A stretch of 64,000 nucleotides of DNA from Rhodococcus sp. HNM0569 (GCF_012726205.1 NZ_JAASAE010000003.1:372001-436000); one strand, 5' to 3'; shown: positions 17,544 to 26,224, numbered from the stretch's first letter. Notes: generated from the letters alone by a model not told the origin. Made by a program: numbers and translations.

Positions 17544-18395
17544 TCACCCCGCCAGGTGGAGTTGGCGGCTGCTGCCGTAGAGGGCCAGTGAGATCAGCAG
17601 GGTGACCGTCACGACCGCGATGAGCGACAGTCGCACCGCGCGGCCCGTCGCGACGCCGACGCCTGCGGGACCGCCGGTCGCCGTGTAGCCGTAGTAGCTG
17701 TGCACCGTCATCACGATCACCGCCATCGCGATCGCCTGTCCGAACGACCACAGCACGTCCGCGGGACGAAGGAAGGTCGTGAAGTAATGGTCGTAGACGC
17801 CGGGGGACTGGCCGAGCACCACGACGGTCGCGATCCGGCTCGACAGGAACGCCGCGAGTACCGACAGCGTGTAGAGCGGCACCACGGCGACGAGGCCCGC
17901 GAGGATCCGCGTCCCCACCAGGTAGGGGACGGAACGGATCGCCATCACCTCGAGTGCGTCCACCTCCTCGCTGATGCGCATCGCGCCCAGTTGCGCGGTG
18001 GTGCCCGCCCCGATCGTCGCGGCGAGGCCGACACCCGCGGTGACCGGCGCGACCACCCGGACGTTCACATACGCGGACAGGAAGCCGGTGAGTGCCTCGA
18101 CCCCGATGTTGCCGAGCGACGTGAATCCCTGCACCGCCACGGTCGCGCCCGCGAACAGTGTGAGGAAACCCATGATCGCGACGCTGCCCCCGATCATCGC
18201 GAGCAGCCCCGTGCCCATGCCGGTTTCGGCGACCAGACGCAGAACCTCGCGCGGGTGCCTGCGGGCGGCGCGGCCCGTCGAGACGAGCGCGCCGACGAAG
18301 AACACCACCTGCCGGCCCAGGGTGTCCATCGCGCGCGAGAGTGCCTGTGCAGCATGGGTGGTGGCGCGCGCCGTGCGGCCGGTCGAGATGCTCAC
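17544..18395 (-). CDS. yrbEB: MlaE-type permease, YrbEB
   Basis: A 283-aa membrane permease of the MlaE/YrbE family, the second of two that together form the inner-membrane channel of the Mce importer. Core motifs are GFTSLGNIGVEALTGFL, APVTAGVGLAATIGAGTTAQLGAM and the coupling segment ISEEVDALEVM. I chose GTG 18395, which overlaps the yrbEA stop (GTGA) and gives VSISTGRTARATTHA. The energising ATPase (MceG/Mas in relatives) is not in this window. Confidence 0.9.
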   Translation of the reverse strand: MSISTGRTARATTHAAQALSRAMDTLGRQVVFFVGALVSTGRAARRHPREVLRLVAETGMGTGLLAMIGGSVAIMGFLTLFAGATVAVQGFTSLGNIGVEALTGFLSAYVNVRVVAPVTAGVGLAATIGAGTTAQLGAMRISEEVDALEVMAIRSVPYLVGTRILAGLVAVVPLYTLSVLAAFLSSRIATVVVLGQSPGVYDHYFTTFLRPADVLWSFGQAIAMAVIVMTVHSYYGYTATGGPAGVGVATGRAVRLSLIAVVTVTLLISLALYGSSRQLHLAG

Positions 18396-19156
18396 CGGCC
18401 GATCACCGCGATGCCGACGGCGGTGAGGATCATGTTCGCGACGAACAGCGCGACGAACGCGAAGACGACCGTCTCGTTGACCGCTTCGCCGACGCTCTTC
18501 GGCCCACCCGACACCGAAAGCCCACGGTGGCACGCGATGAGCCCCGCCAGCAGGCCGAACACCGCGGCCTTCGCCTCCGACAACACGAGTTCTCCGGTGC
18601 CGACGAGCAGCGTGACGCCCGCGGCGTAGGCGCCCGGGTCGACATTCTGCAGGACGACGGAGAAGAAGAAACCGCCGATCAGGCCGATCGCGCACACCGC
18701 GCCGTTGAGCGTGACGGCGACCGCCGTCGACGCGAGGACGCGTGGGGCCACGAGGCGCGTTGCGGGGTCGATGCCGAGTACTTCGAGTGCCGCGATCTCT
18801 TCGCGGATGGTGCGCGAGCCGAGATCGGCGGTGATCGCGGTGGCACCCGCGCCCGCGACGACGAGAACCGTGACGAGCGGCCCGATCTGGGTGACGGTAC
18901 CGAGCCCGGCCCCCGCGCCGCTGAGATCGCCCGCGCCGATCTCGAGCAGGAGCGAGTTGAGCGTGAACACCACCAAGACGGTGAACGGCACCGACATCAT
19001 GATCGTGGGTACGAGCGAGACCCGGGCGACGAACCAGAACTGCGTGAGGAATTCGCGTCCCTGGAAGCGGGACGGCAGTATGCCCGCGAGCGAGTCGAGT
19101 GACAGCGAATAGAAGCCACCGAGGGCCCGTGCGGCATCTCGCGGCGTCACTGCCAT
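18392..19156 (-). CDS. yrbEA: MlaE-type permease, YrbEA
   Basis: First gene of the mce operon: a 254-aa MlaE-family permease with about five transmembrane segments and the motif ITADLGSRTIREEIAALEVLGIDP split around the coupling helix. I chose ATG 19156 (MAVTPRDAAR) because GGGAGG lies 7 bases upstream on the minus strand; the longer in-frame start near 19222 would add residues that look like translated leader. The promoter and TetR-type operator lie at 19237-19265, about 80 bases upstream. Confidence 0.9.
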   Translation of the reverse strand: MAVTPRDAARALGGFYSLSLDSLAGILPSRFQGREFLTQFWFVARVSLVPTIMMSVPFTVLVVFTLNSLLLEIGAGDLSGAGAGLGTVTQIGPLVTVLVVAGAGATAITADLGSRTIREEIAALEVLGIDPATRLVAPRVLASTAVAVTLNGAVCAIGLIGGFFFSVVLQNVDPGAYAAGVTLLVGTGELVLSEAKAAVFGLLAGLIACHRGLSVSGGPKSVGEAVNETVVFAFVALFVANMILTAVGIAVIGR

Positions 19157-19236
19157 CGGCTCGCCTCCCCACCGAACTCGAGTCCGGACGATCCCGAGCG
19201 TCACCGTACCGGTGGGCCGCATCGAGTGTGACGCAG

Positions 19237-19265
19237 ACCATACCTCAGGGTATGTGGGGCGGCAA
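19237..19265 (-). promoter_or_regulatory. mce operon promoter with TetR-type operator, copy 2
   Basis: On the minus strand, TTGCCG (plus 19265-19260) and TATGGT (plus 19242-19237) are separated by exactly 17 bases. The operator core ATACC-tcag-GGTAT (19240-19253) overlaps the -10 and spacer. It is identical in both half-sites and in 4-base spacing to the operator at 5096-5109, which argues that the same TetR protein controls both operons. Confidence 0.68.
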
Positions 19266-19280
19266 GAGAGCTCGCCGTGC

Positions 19281-19310
19281 GTGAAACAGGCGTGCGGGGA
19301 CTCGTCAAGT
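19281..19310. repeat. 30-bp direct repeat, copy 2
   Basis: Matches 5044-5073 at 29 of 30 positions in the same + strand orientation. It lies 15 bases upstream of the -35 of the mce promoter. Relative to transcription its orientation is opposite to that of copy 1, so if it is a protein site it must work in both orientations. No other copy was noticed in the window. Confidence 0.85.
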
Positions 19311-19326
19311 ACTCACGGGGGTGGGG

Positions 19327-20046
19327 TCAGCGGAGGAAGTCGGGCAGATCCTCGGGCTCGATCGCGAGTCGCTGATCGGGACTCGTGCGCACCTGCTCGG
19401 ACTGCGAGATGCGCTCCGACAGGTAGTTCCACTCCTGCTCGCCGATCGCAGCCTCCGCGCGGGCGAGTACCGCCTTGTCGCGTGTGCCCCACCAGATCGG
19501 CATGGGGCTCACCATCTGCCACACGGGCGACTTGTCGCCGCGCGTGCGGTCGTCGAGCAGCGCGACGGACGGAACTCGTTCGCCGACGACGGGTTTGCGG
19601 CCCTGGATGGGGGTGTTGCGGGTGACGAGGGCGTAGATCGGACCGTCGTGTTCGGCCCCGCCGTGTTTCGCGATGTCGATCAGCGCGAGCAGCGTGACGG
19701 CCCGCGGGTGTACCTCCGAGACCACCGCGGGGACGAGGGGGCTCTTCGCGTACAGCGATTCGATGCTGCCGACCTTGCGCGGCACCCACACCACGACCCA
19801 CAGGCAGCTCAGCGCCGCGACGGCGAGGACGACCGCGACGACCGTCGTCCAGATGTGTCCCGCGAGCCACAAGGCGACGGCGCCCGCCGCGAGCAGCACC
19901 GCGAGAACGGCCGCCGAGACCTGCAGTCTGCGCATGTCGGCGTAGGTCTGATTGACCGACTTGGCGTGGGGACGGTCTACCGGGAAGTCGAATTCGCGCA
20001 CGCTGCCAAAGTATCCGATCCGGCCCGGGTGCGTCGCCACGGTCAC
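19327..20046 (-). CDS. DUF3239-like membrane protein
   Basis: A 239-aa protein that I match to the actinobacterial DUF3239 family from memory. Two adjacent transmembrane helices at about residues 45-85 (VLAVLLAAGAVALWLAG and VVAVVLAVAALSCLWVVVW) are followed by a soluble domain of about 150 residues (VPAVVSEVHPRAVTLLALIDI ... WNYLSERISQSEQ). No catalytic motif is visible and no function is known to me. GTG 20046 is the only sensible start; it lies 24 bases after the XPB helicase stop, so the two may be co-transcribed. Confidence 0.7.
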   Translation of the reverse strand: MTVATHPGRIGYFGSVREFDFPVDRPHAKSVNQTYADMRRLQVSAAVLAVLLAAGAVALWLAGHIWTTVVAVVLAVAALSCLWVVVWVPRKVGSIESLYAKSPLVPAVVSEVHPRAVTLLALIDIAKHGGAEHDGPIYALVTRNTPIQGRKPVVGERVPSVALLDDRTRGDKSPVWQMVSPMPIWWGTRDKAVLARAEAAIGEQEWNYLSERISQSEQVRTSPDQRLAIEPEDLPDFLR

Positions 20047-20070
20047 GACCGTGACGCCGCACCCGAGGCG

Positions 20071-21747
20071 TCAGCCGACGGTCGGCCCCAGCATGTCGTC
20101 GGCATCGGTGATGCGGTACGCGTAGCCCTGTTCGGCGAGGAAACGCTGCCGGTGGGCGGCGTACTCGCTGTCGAGAGTGTCGCGCGCGACCACCGAGTAG
20201 AAGTGCGCCTGCCCGCCGTCGTGCTTGGGCCGCAGCAGCCGGCCGAGCCGCTGCGCCTCTTCCTGCCGCGACCCGAACGTGCCCGACACCTGCACCGCGA
20301 CCGACGCCTCGGGCAGGTCGATCGAGAAGTTCGCGACCTTGCTCACGACGAGCGTCGGCAACTCGCCCGCCCGGAAGCGGTCGAACAGCTCTTCGCGTTC
20401 CTTCGTCTTGGTCGAGCCCTTGATGACCGGCGCGTCCAGCGCCTCGCCGAGTTCGTCGAGCTGGTCGATGTACGCGCCGATCACGAGCGTCGGTGCGCCC
20501 TCGTGACGCGCGAGGATCGACTTCACGACCGCGGTCTTGGTGTGCGCCGTCGAGCACAGCCGGTATCGCTCCTCGGGTTCGGCCGTGGCGTACGCCATGC
20601 GTTCGGCGTCGGTGAGGGTCACGCGGACCTCGACGCAGTCGGCGGGCGCGATCCAGCCCTGCGCCTCGATGTCCTTCCACGGCGCGTCGTAGCGCTTGGG
20701 ACCGATGAGCGAGAACACGTCGCCTTCGCGGCCGTCCTCGCGCACGAGCGTCGCGGTGAGCCCGAGCCGCCGCCGGGACTGCAGATCGGCCGTCATCCGG
20801 AACACCGGCGCGGGCAGCAGGTGCACCTCGTCGTAGACGATCAGGCCCCAGTCGCGCGAGTCGAAGAGCTCGAGATGCTTGTACTCGCCCTTGCTCTTGC
20901 GGGTGACCACCTGGTACGTCGCGATGGTGACCGGGCGGATCTCCTTCTTCTCGCCCGAGTACTCGCCGATCTCGTCCTCGGTGAGCGACGTGCGTGCGAT
21001 CAGCTCACGCTTCCACTGCCGCCCCGCGACCGTGTTGGTGACGAGGATGAGGGTGGTCGCCTTCGCCTTCGCCATCGCGGCGGCACCCACCATGGTCTTG
21101 CCGGCGCCGCACGGCAGGACGACGACACCGGAGCCGCCCGCCCAGAACGAGTCGGCCGCCATCTCCTGGTAGTCGCGCAGATGCCAGCCGCCGTCGGCTC
21201 CCTCGGTGACGCCGTCGTAGTCGAGGTCGATGCGGTGCGCTTCGCCGTCGACGTAGCCGGCGAGGTCCTCGGCGGGCCAGCCCACCTTGAGCAGTTCCTG
21301 CTTGAGCCTGCCGCGCTCGCTCGGGTGCACGACGACGGTGTCCTCGTCGACGCGCTCGCCGAGCATCGGGGCGATCTTCTTGTGCCGCGTGACCTCGGTG
21401 AGTACAGCACGGTCCAGGCTCACCAGTACGAGACCGTGTGCGGGATTCTTCACGAGCTGGAGGCGGCCGTAGCGCGCCATCGTGTCGACGATGTCGACGA
21501 GCAGCGGCTGCGGCACCGCGAACCGCGAGTACTGCACGAGCGCGTCGACGACCTGTTCGGCGTCGTGGCCCGCGGCGCGCGCGTTCCAGAGGGCGAGCGG
21601 CGTGATGCGGTAGGTGTGGACGTGTTCGGGTGCCCGCTCGAGCTCGGCGAACGGGGCGATGGCCTGACGCGCGGCGTCGGCGCGCTCGTGATCGATCTCC
21701 AACAGCAGGGTCTTGTCGGATTGCACGATCAACGGTCCGTCGGTCAC
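20071..21747 (-). CDS. XPB/ERCC3-type DNA repair helicase
   Basis: A 558-aa superfamily 2 helicase of the bacterial XPB type, a 3'-5' DNA-dependent ATPase related to the TFIIH subunit. An N-terminal damage-recognition-like domain (about 1-150) precedes Walker A (LPCGAGKT, near 205-212), the DEVH box (IVYDEVHLL), the LGLTATLVREDGRE segment holding the RED motif, and motif VI (QEEAQRLGRLLRPK). GTG 21747 has GGAGG 8 bases upstream. It corresponds to Rv0861c as I remember it, next to its usual partner upstream. Role in nucleotide-excision repair is inferred from the family. Confidence 0.93.
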   Translation of the reverse strand: MTDGPLIVQSDKTLLLEIDHERADAARQAIAPFAELERAPEHVHTYRITPLALWNARAAGHDAEQVVDALVQYSRFAVPQPLLVDIVDTMARYGRLQLVKNPAHGLVLVSLDRAVLTEVTRHKKIAPMLGERVDEDTVVVHPSERGRLKQELLKVGWPAEDLAGYVDGEAHRIDLDYDGVTEGADGGWHLRDYQEMAADSFWAGGSGVVVLPCGAGKTMVGAAAMAKAKATTLILVTNTVAGRQWKRELIARTSLTEDEIGEYSGEKKEIRPVTIATYQVVTRKSKGEYKHLELFDSRDWGLIVYDEVHLLPAPVFRMTADLQSRRRLGLTATLVREDGREGDVFSLIGPKRYDAPWKDIEAQGWIAPADCVEVRVTLTDAERMAYATAEPEERYRLCSTAHTKTAVVKSILARHEGAPTLVIGAYIDQLDELGEALDAPVIKGSTKTKEREELFDRFRAGELPTLVVSKVANFSIDLPEASVAVQVSGTFGSRQEEAQRLGRLLRPKHDGGQAHFYSVVARDTLDSEYAAHRQRFLAEQGYAYRITDADDMLGPTVG

Positions 21748-21849
21748 GGAGAGCCTCCTCTTCTGCTGCGTGTCGGTCGGACGAGAGCAGCAACCTGTCC
21801 ATTCTCCCGAAAACGCCGGTGTCGTGCCACGGCGCGCGCCGCCACGCCT

Positions 21850-24168
21850 TCAGTCGACCGGGCTGACCGACGTCACGCGGTGCAGGGTGAACCGGCGGAT
21901 GCCGCCCGCGCCGGGGTCGAAAGCCTCGAGCTGCCCGCCGCCCACCTGTACGGGTTGCACGATCCGGTTCGACGCGATGCCCTGCGCGTCGACGTAGCCG
22001 ATCGCGACCTGGGTGCCGTCGCGCGCGGCCTTGCCGAGCAGCGCGACGGTCGCGGCCGTGCCCGCGCGGGAGCCGTCGGTGCGGATGCCGCCGCGCCCGC
22101 CCACGCTCGCAGCGAGATCGCCTGCGCGGACCGAACGCACCATCGCCTCGAGTTGTTCGCTCGTCGGCGCGGACGGGCCGCGCGGGGACTGGCGGCCGCG
22201 CCGACCGAGCACGCGCGCACCCTTGGGACGCAGGTCGACGAGCGTGCCCGACGAGTCCTCGCCTGCGGGCGCGAACCCCGCGCCGCGTAGTTCGTCGAGC
22301 ACCTCCCGGAGCGGGGCCTGTGACACGGCGACGGTCGGCGCGAGCGCCCGCAGCGCGAGAGCATCGGCCACCGGGTGCGCGAGCACCTCGCTCAGCAGAG
22401 CGGGATCCTCGCTGCGCACGAACGCACTCGCGACACCGACGCGCAACCGGCCGTGTCGCCGCGCGACGTCGTCGATCAGGTACGTCAGCGACTGCGGTAC
22501 GGGGGTGCGCGAGCGCGTCGCGAACAGCGAGTGCAGTTCGGTCGCGGTCATGCCTGCGTCGAGTGCACGGCGGAGGCTCGCTTCGCCCACCCGGTACATC
22601 GACGCCGCGCCTGCCGATTCGATGTCCGCGACGAGCGTGATCTGTTCCAGCAGTTCGCCCGTGAGCGGGCCGGGGGCGACGATCGTGAGGTCGGCCTGCA
22701 CGAGGACGTGGTCGACCGGCTCGGGCAGCGCCTGCTGCATCTGGGCTTCGGCGTCGCCACCGTGCAGCAGCGCGCGGCCGGGCGAGCCGAGCGCGCCGCG
22801 CGCGACGAGCCCGAGTGCCGCGGCCTCCCGGATCATGTGTCCGACCGATGTCGCGCCGACCCGCGCGCCCCAGCGGGGCCTGCGCCAGGACACGAGCCGC
22901 GCGATCTCGTCGGCGGGCGCGGCGGTGCCACTGTCCAGTTCGCCCAGGACGTCGAGGACCGCGCGTCGATCGCGCGGTGCGGACGGTGCCCGCACCTCTT
23001 CGGAGAGCGCCGCGACGGCTTTGTCGGTGCGCGCGTCCTTGCGGCCGACGAACCACGGCTGGCGCGGCAGGTCGAGCCACGCCTGCGCGAGCGTGAACCA
23101 CTGCCGCGGCACCGGTGCCGACAGCCACGCGTCGACCGCGGTGGTCGGCGCCCAGTACGGGTCGCCGGAATCGGAGGGAGCGGGATCCGGCACGCCCGCG
23201 GCCACGAGCCCCGCGGCCGCGAGCACTTCGAGGATCAGTCCCACGCGGTCGTCGTCGAGTCGCGTCGACTTCGCGAGGCGTTTGATCTCGCGCACGCCGA
23301 GCCCACCCGAGCGCAGCACGACCGCGGGCGCGTCGCCGAGCGCGCTGACGACGTCGGTGCAGTGCCGCAGGAACTCGAGCGCTTCACCGGCGGCCGCGGC
23401 GTTGACGTCCGCCGGGTCGTGGTGGGTCGTCGACAGCGACGGCGGGGTGAGTGATGTCGGATCGAATACCGGCTCGCCCCGTAGGACCTGCCGCACCGCG
23501 TGCGGCAACTCGACGGTTTCGTCGTCGACCTGGAACAGCAGATGGTGTGCGAGCAGGCGCTGCACCGGCCGATCGGGTGCGGTGCCGGGGGCCGCGTCGC
23601 GGGTCCGCCCCAGCGAGCCCGACTGCGCGAGCGTATCGAGGACCTTGCGTTCTGCCTCGGACAGCGACGGGACGATCGCCGCGATCTCCGCCTCGTCGAG
23701 TGCGTCCTCGCGATGGCTCCGGCCGCCGATACGCCATGGAACGGTCTGTACGAGTGCCGGGACCGTCCGCAATGCGGTCTGCGGTCCGTACACGAGAGCG
23801 CGGGCACGGAGATCGTCGAGCAGTCGCCCTACGTCCCGCTTCGGCGGCCGCTGTTTCTTCGGCACGCGCTGCGCGACCTCGGTGTCGAGGGTCGTGCGGG
23901 CGACCGGTTCGCGTTCGGCGCCGGCGAGCGCGAGCATCTCGACGAGCGCGAAATGCGCGGTGGTCAACTCGTCGGCGGCGCGCGCGACCGACGCGCGCTG
24001 CTCGGCGCGGCCTGCGAGGACGCCCATCGTGGCGGGGGGCGGAACCGCGAGGTCCGGCCGCAGCGCGAGCAATGTCACCAGGTCGGCGTCGCTGCGCTGG
24101 GACAGCCAGGCGGGCAGGCCGTCCGGGCTGGTACCGGAGGCGCGCGAAGAGCTGTCCGTGTCGGTCAT
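21850..24168 (-). CDS. Helicase-associated protein (Rv0862c-like)
   Basis: A 772-aa protein with no Walker motifs, equivalent in position and length to Rv0862c. Proteins of this group carry an XPB/Ssl2-like helicase C-terminal domain (Helicase_C_3). Visible winged-helix-like stretches occur in the first 300 residues ([38 protein letters not shown]). The C-terminal 90 residues ([37 protein letters not shown]) resemble a WYL-type beta domain. It is transcribed just before the XPB helicase, 102 bases apart, suggesting a shared DNA-repair role. Enzymatic activity is not predicted. Confidence 0.82.
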   Translation of the reverse strand: MTDTDSSSRASGTSPDGLPAWLSQRSDADLVTLLALRPDLAVPPPATMGVLAGRAEQRASVARAADELTTAHFALVEMLALAGAEREPVARTTLDTEVAQRVPKKQRPPKRDVGRLLDDLRARALVYGPQTALRTVPALVQTVPWRIGGRSHREDALDEAEIAAIVPSLSEAERKVLDTLAQSGSLGRTRDAAPGTAPDRPVQRLLAHHLLFQVDDETVELPHAVRQVLRGEPVFDPTSLTPPSLSTTHHDPADVNAAAAGEALEFLRHCTDVVSALGDAPAVVLRSGGLGVREIKRLAKSTRLDDDRVGLILEVLAAAGLVAAGVPDPAPSDSGDPYWAPTTAVDAWLSAPVPRQWFTLAQAWLDLPRQPWFVGRKDARTDKAVAALSEEVRAPSAPRDRRAVLDVLGELDSGTAAPADEIARLVSWRRPRWGARVGATSVGHMIREAAALGLVARGALGSPGRALLHGGDAEAQMQQALPEPVDHVLVQADLTIVAPGPLTGELLEQITLVADIESAGAASMYRVGEASLRRALDAGMTATELHSLFATRSRTPVPQSLTYLIDDVARRHGRLRVGVASAFVRSEDPALLSEVLAHPVADALALRALAPTVAVSQAPLREVLDELRGAGFAPAGEDSSGTLVDLRPKGARVLGRRGRQSPRGPSAPTSEQLEAMVRSVRAGDLAASVGGRGGIRTDGSRAGTAATVALLGKAARDGTQVAIGYVDAQGIASNRIVQPVQVGGGQLEAFDPGAGGIRRFTLHRVTSVSPVD

Positions 24169-24248
24169 CGCTTCTCAGCCTAGAGAGTCGACGGCACCGA
24201 CACAGGGCTGGGCTGTACGAGTGCGTGCGCTCCTGTCAAAATGACTCC

Positions 24249-24437
24249 GTGGCTAACAAAGCGAAGAACTCGTATGTGGATCCGGGCTGGCCGAAGCTCG
24301 ACGACGGCGACCACGCCGTGACGGAACTGTCCTCGACGCGCTCCGGCGCGCTGTCGCCCTTCGGCGAGGACACCGAGTTCCCGCTTCCGGTCGACACGCT
24401 CCCGTACGCACACCCGCACACCGTCATCAACCGCTGA
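24249..24437 (+). CDS. Small conserved hypothetical protein (Rv0863-like position)
   Basis: A 62-aa protein beginning at GTG 24249 ([14 protein letters not shown]) and ending HPHTVINR. It has no membrane segment or known domain; it is acidic in the middle and Pro-rich at the end. It lies divergent to the helicase-associated gene, the position Rv0863 occupies in M. tuberculosis as I recall. The codon pattern is like its neighbours, and a strong terminator follows 43 bases downstream. Function unknown. Confidence 0.65.
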   Translation: MANKAKNSYVDPGWPKLDDGDHAVTELSSTRSGALSPFGEDTEFPLPVDTLPYAHPHTVINR

Positions 24438-24480
24438 GCCGGCCGGGCCCGCCGCGCGGGTCCCGCATGCCGACTAGTGA

Positions 24481-24527
24481 CACACGAAAGCGGCCCGCAC
24501 CTTGAAGGTGCGGGCCGCTTTCGTGTG
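24481..24527. terminator. Bidirectional terminator
   Basis: A perfect 22-bp stem (left arm 24481-24502, beginning CACACGAAAGCGG; right arm 24506-24527) with a 3-base TGA loop. It lies 10 bases beyond the rpf stop on the minus strand and 43 bases beyond the small + strand gene, so it can end both transcripts. The outer AAAG/CTTT bases give a short T-run in each direction. Confidence 0.9.
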
Positions 24528-24537
24528 CGCTGGGGGA

Positions 24538-25119
24538 CTACTGCGGGAGCAGTGCCTTGTTGGCGTCGACGAAGTCGAGGATCTGCGGGTCGATGTCGAT
24601 GCCCTGATCCTTGACGACCTTGATCGCGTTGTCGAGCAGCTTCGCGTAGTCGACCGTGCCCTGGTCGTTGGTGGGCACGTCGGTCGAGGGGGCCTCGGCG
24701 ACGGGGGAAGCCTCGGCCTTCGGCGCGGCAGGCGTCTCGCGCTCGGTGGGGGCGCTGCTCAGGCCCAGGCTCGACGAGCAGGACGGCCATGCGCCCCAGC
24801 CCTGCGACTGCAGGACGCGCTCGGCGACGACGATCTGCTGTTCGCGGCTCGCCTGGTTGGCGGTGGCCGCGTACTCCTGGCCGCCGTGGGCGTTCCAGGT
24901 GCTGGGGGAGAACTGCAGGCCTCCCTGGAAGCCGTTGCCGGTGTTGATGCCCCAGTTGCCGCCCGACTCGCACTGCGCGAGGCGGTCCCAGTCGGAGTCG
25001 GGTGCGGCGTTCGCGGTGCCCGCGAACGCGGCGCTGCCCGCGCCGATGATGGCGCCGGTGACGGCGACCTTGGCGACGTTGCGGCCCGTGTTGGTCGGCT
25101 TGCGATGACGTCCGGTCAT
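24538..25119 (-). CDS. rpfA: Resuscitation-promoting factor, secreted transglycosylase
   Basis: A 193-aa secreted muralytic enzyme that cleaves peptidoglycan and promotes exit from dormancy in relatives. A signal peptide (residues 1-39, ending TANAAP) precedes the lysozyme-like Rpf domain, DSDWDRLAQCESGGNWGINT, with catalytic E51 and the paired cysteines C50 and (further on) the one in PSCSS. A Pro/Ala/Glu linker and a C-terminal helix (VDYAKLLDNAIKVVKDQGIDI) follow. ATG 25119 gives the clear signal peptide; the upstream reading frame runs through a riboswitch. The Rv0867c (rpfA) equivalence is by position. Confidence 0.93.
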   Translation of the reverse strand: MTGRHRKPTNTGRNVAKVAVTGAIIGAGSAAFAGTANAAPDSDWDRLAQCESGGNWGINTGNGFQGGLQFSPSTWNAHGGQEYAATANQASREQQIVVAERVLQSQGWGAWPSCSSSLGLSSAPTERETPAAPKAEASPVAEAPSTDVPTNDQGTVDYAKLLDNAIKVVKDQGIDIDPQILDFVDANKALLPQ

Positions 25120-25139
25120 GCTGGTCGAGATCCTCTCCA

Positions 25140-25300
25140 CACGCGCCTGCGAGGTCAGCTGTCGGGTTCGAGCTGAGAGGTCGCTCGGCCCTGCCTCTCC
25201 TGGCGGAGAGAACCGGGCTTCACCCCAAGGCCGCGGCTGCGGCCGGTGTCCTCCTGGAGACTGTCGTCTCCTGGGGACTGGTGGGTCCCCCGTCCTCGTC
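25140..25300 (-). promoter_or_regulatory. ydaO-type c-di-AMP riboswitch upstream of rpf
   Basis: The minus-strand leader contains conserved blocks of the ydaO/yuaA class in order: GGGGGACCCACC (plus 25291-25280), GGGGTGAAGCCCGG (plus 25226-25213) and CGACAGCTGACCTCGCAGGC (plus 25164-25145), then about 25 bases to the rpf ATG. In relatives, c-di-AMP binding switches off rpf expression. The rest of the gap to 25568 contains the presumed promoter; I see no other gene there. Boundaries are approximate. Confidence 0.87.
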
Positions 25301-25568
25301 CCCGGAATGCTTCGTGGGGAATCCGACACCCACGGGACGAGGTTTGGCGCGGTGGGGCGGATCAGGTCGAGGTTTGCTCGACCGAGGAAGACGGTAACGA
25401 CAAATGCTGCGAGTGTCACCATTCGATAACGCAGCGATTCGGCGGTGCGCCTCGCGCGTGCACGTCGCGCGCGTGGACTATCTGCAGGTAGTCGGGGCGA
25501 CGAGGCGTCGAACCCTGGTGTACACCGGTTCGTTATCGCACCGTGTTGTGAGCAAGGTCACAGGTGGG

Positions 25569-25958
25569 TCAGGTCCACTGTGCGCGGTCGATGTCGACGA
25601 TCTCCTTGCCGAGGGGCATGAGCGACACCGGAATCATCTTCAGATTCGCGATCGCGAGCGGGATTCCGATGATCGTGATCGCCATCGCGATCGCGCTCAC
25701 GATGTGCCCGATCGCGAGCCACACACCGGCCAGGATCAGCCAGATCACATTGCCGATCAGCGACCACGCACCCGCGGTCGGCTTGTCGACCACGGTCTTG
25801 CCGAAAGGCCACAGCGCGTAGAGGCCGATGCGGAAAGACGCGATTCCGAACGGGATCGTGATGATCAGGATGCAGCAGAGGACGCCTGCCACGAAGTACC
25901 CGAGGGCGAGCCAGAGCCCGCCGAACACGAGCCAGATGATGTTGAGGAGCACACGCAT
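25569..25958 (-). CDS. YccF-domain membrane protein
   Basis: A 129-aa inner-membrane protein with two YccF-type repeats. Each begins with a W-rich hydrophobic segment (LLNIIWLVFGGLWLALGYF and LIGNVIWLILAGVWLAIGHI) and ends with a GIPF/GIPL turn (ITIPFGIASFRIG, IIGIPLAIANLKMIP). Predicted four transmembrane helices. Function unknown. Length equals that of Rv0870c as I recall, and it lies in the same neighbourhood between rpf and cspB. ATG 25956-25958 on the minus strand is the start. Confidence 0.88.
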   Translation of the reverse strand: MRVLLNIIWLVFGGLWLALGYFVAGVLCCILIITIPFGIASFRIGLYALWPFGKTVVDKPTAGAWSLIGNVIWLILAGVWLAIGHIVSAIAMAITIIGIPLAIANLKMIPVSLMPLGKEIVDIDRAQWT

Positions 25959-25993
25959 CGAGGGACTGCCTTTCTCGCGACCGTGCGCGTCGC

Positions 25994-26224
25994 TCAGCGA
26001 CTACGCCGGCCGGATCGGAGTGCGTAGACGATCGCGAGCACGAAACCGACCGGGCACGCGAGAGCAACGAGATACAACGCGAGCCCGGGTGGGCCGTCGG
26101 TGGCCGCGGAGACGACGAACATCGCGACGATTGCCGCGACGCCGACGAAGAAGAACGCGAGCGCGGTATAGAAAAGCCCCTTGGGCTGGGCCGTCCGGGG
26201 CCGACCGGGGTTTGGGGTTGTCAC
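25994..26224 (-). CDS. Small membrane protein, two helices
   Basis: A 76-aa protein from GTG 26224 (VTTPNPGRPRTAQPKG). A basic, Pro-rich N-terminus is followed by two transmembrane helices (FYTALAFFFVGVAAIVAMFVV and LALYLVALACPVGFVLAIVYAL) and a basic tail (RSGRRSR). It lies 35 bases upstream of the yccF gene and is probably co-transcribed with it. No family recognised with certainty and no function known. Confidence 0.65.
   Translation of the reverse strand: MTTPNPGRPRTAQPKGLFYTALAFFFVGVAAIVAMFVVSAATDGPPGLALYLVALACPVGFVLAIVYALRSGRRSR

Noticed and set aside
5044-19310. Phage or integrative-element attachment sites
   Set aside because: The direct repeats are suggestive, but there is no integrase, excisionase, transposase or tRNA gene in the window, so an att interpretation is not supported.
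19321-22290. 989-codon + strand open frame over the DUF3239 and XPB genes
   Set aside because: It lies opposite the XPB helicase, which has every helicase motif. The predicted protein is low-complexity and has no start context.
25119-25422. N-terminal extension of rpf upstream of ATG 25119
   Set aside because: It would translate the riboswitch and bury the clear signal peptide.
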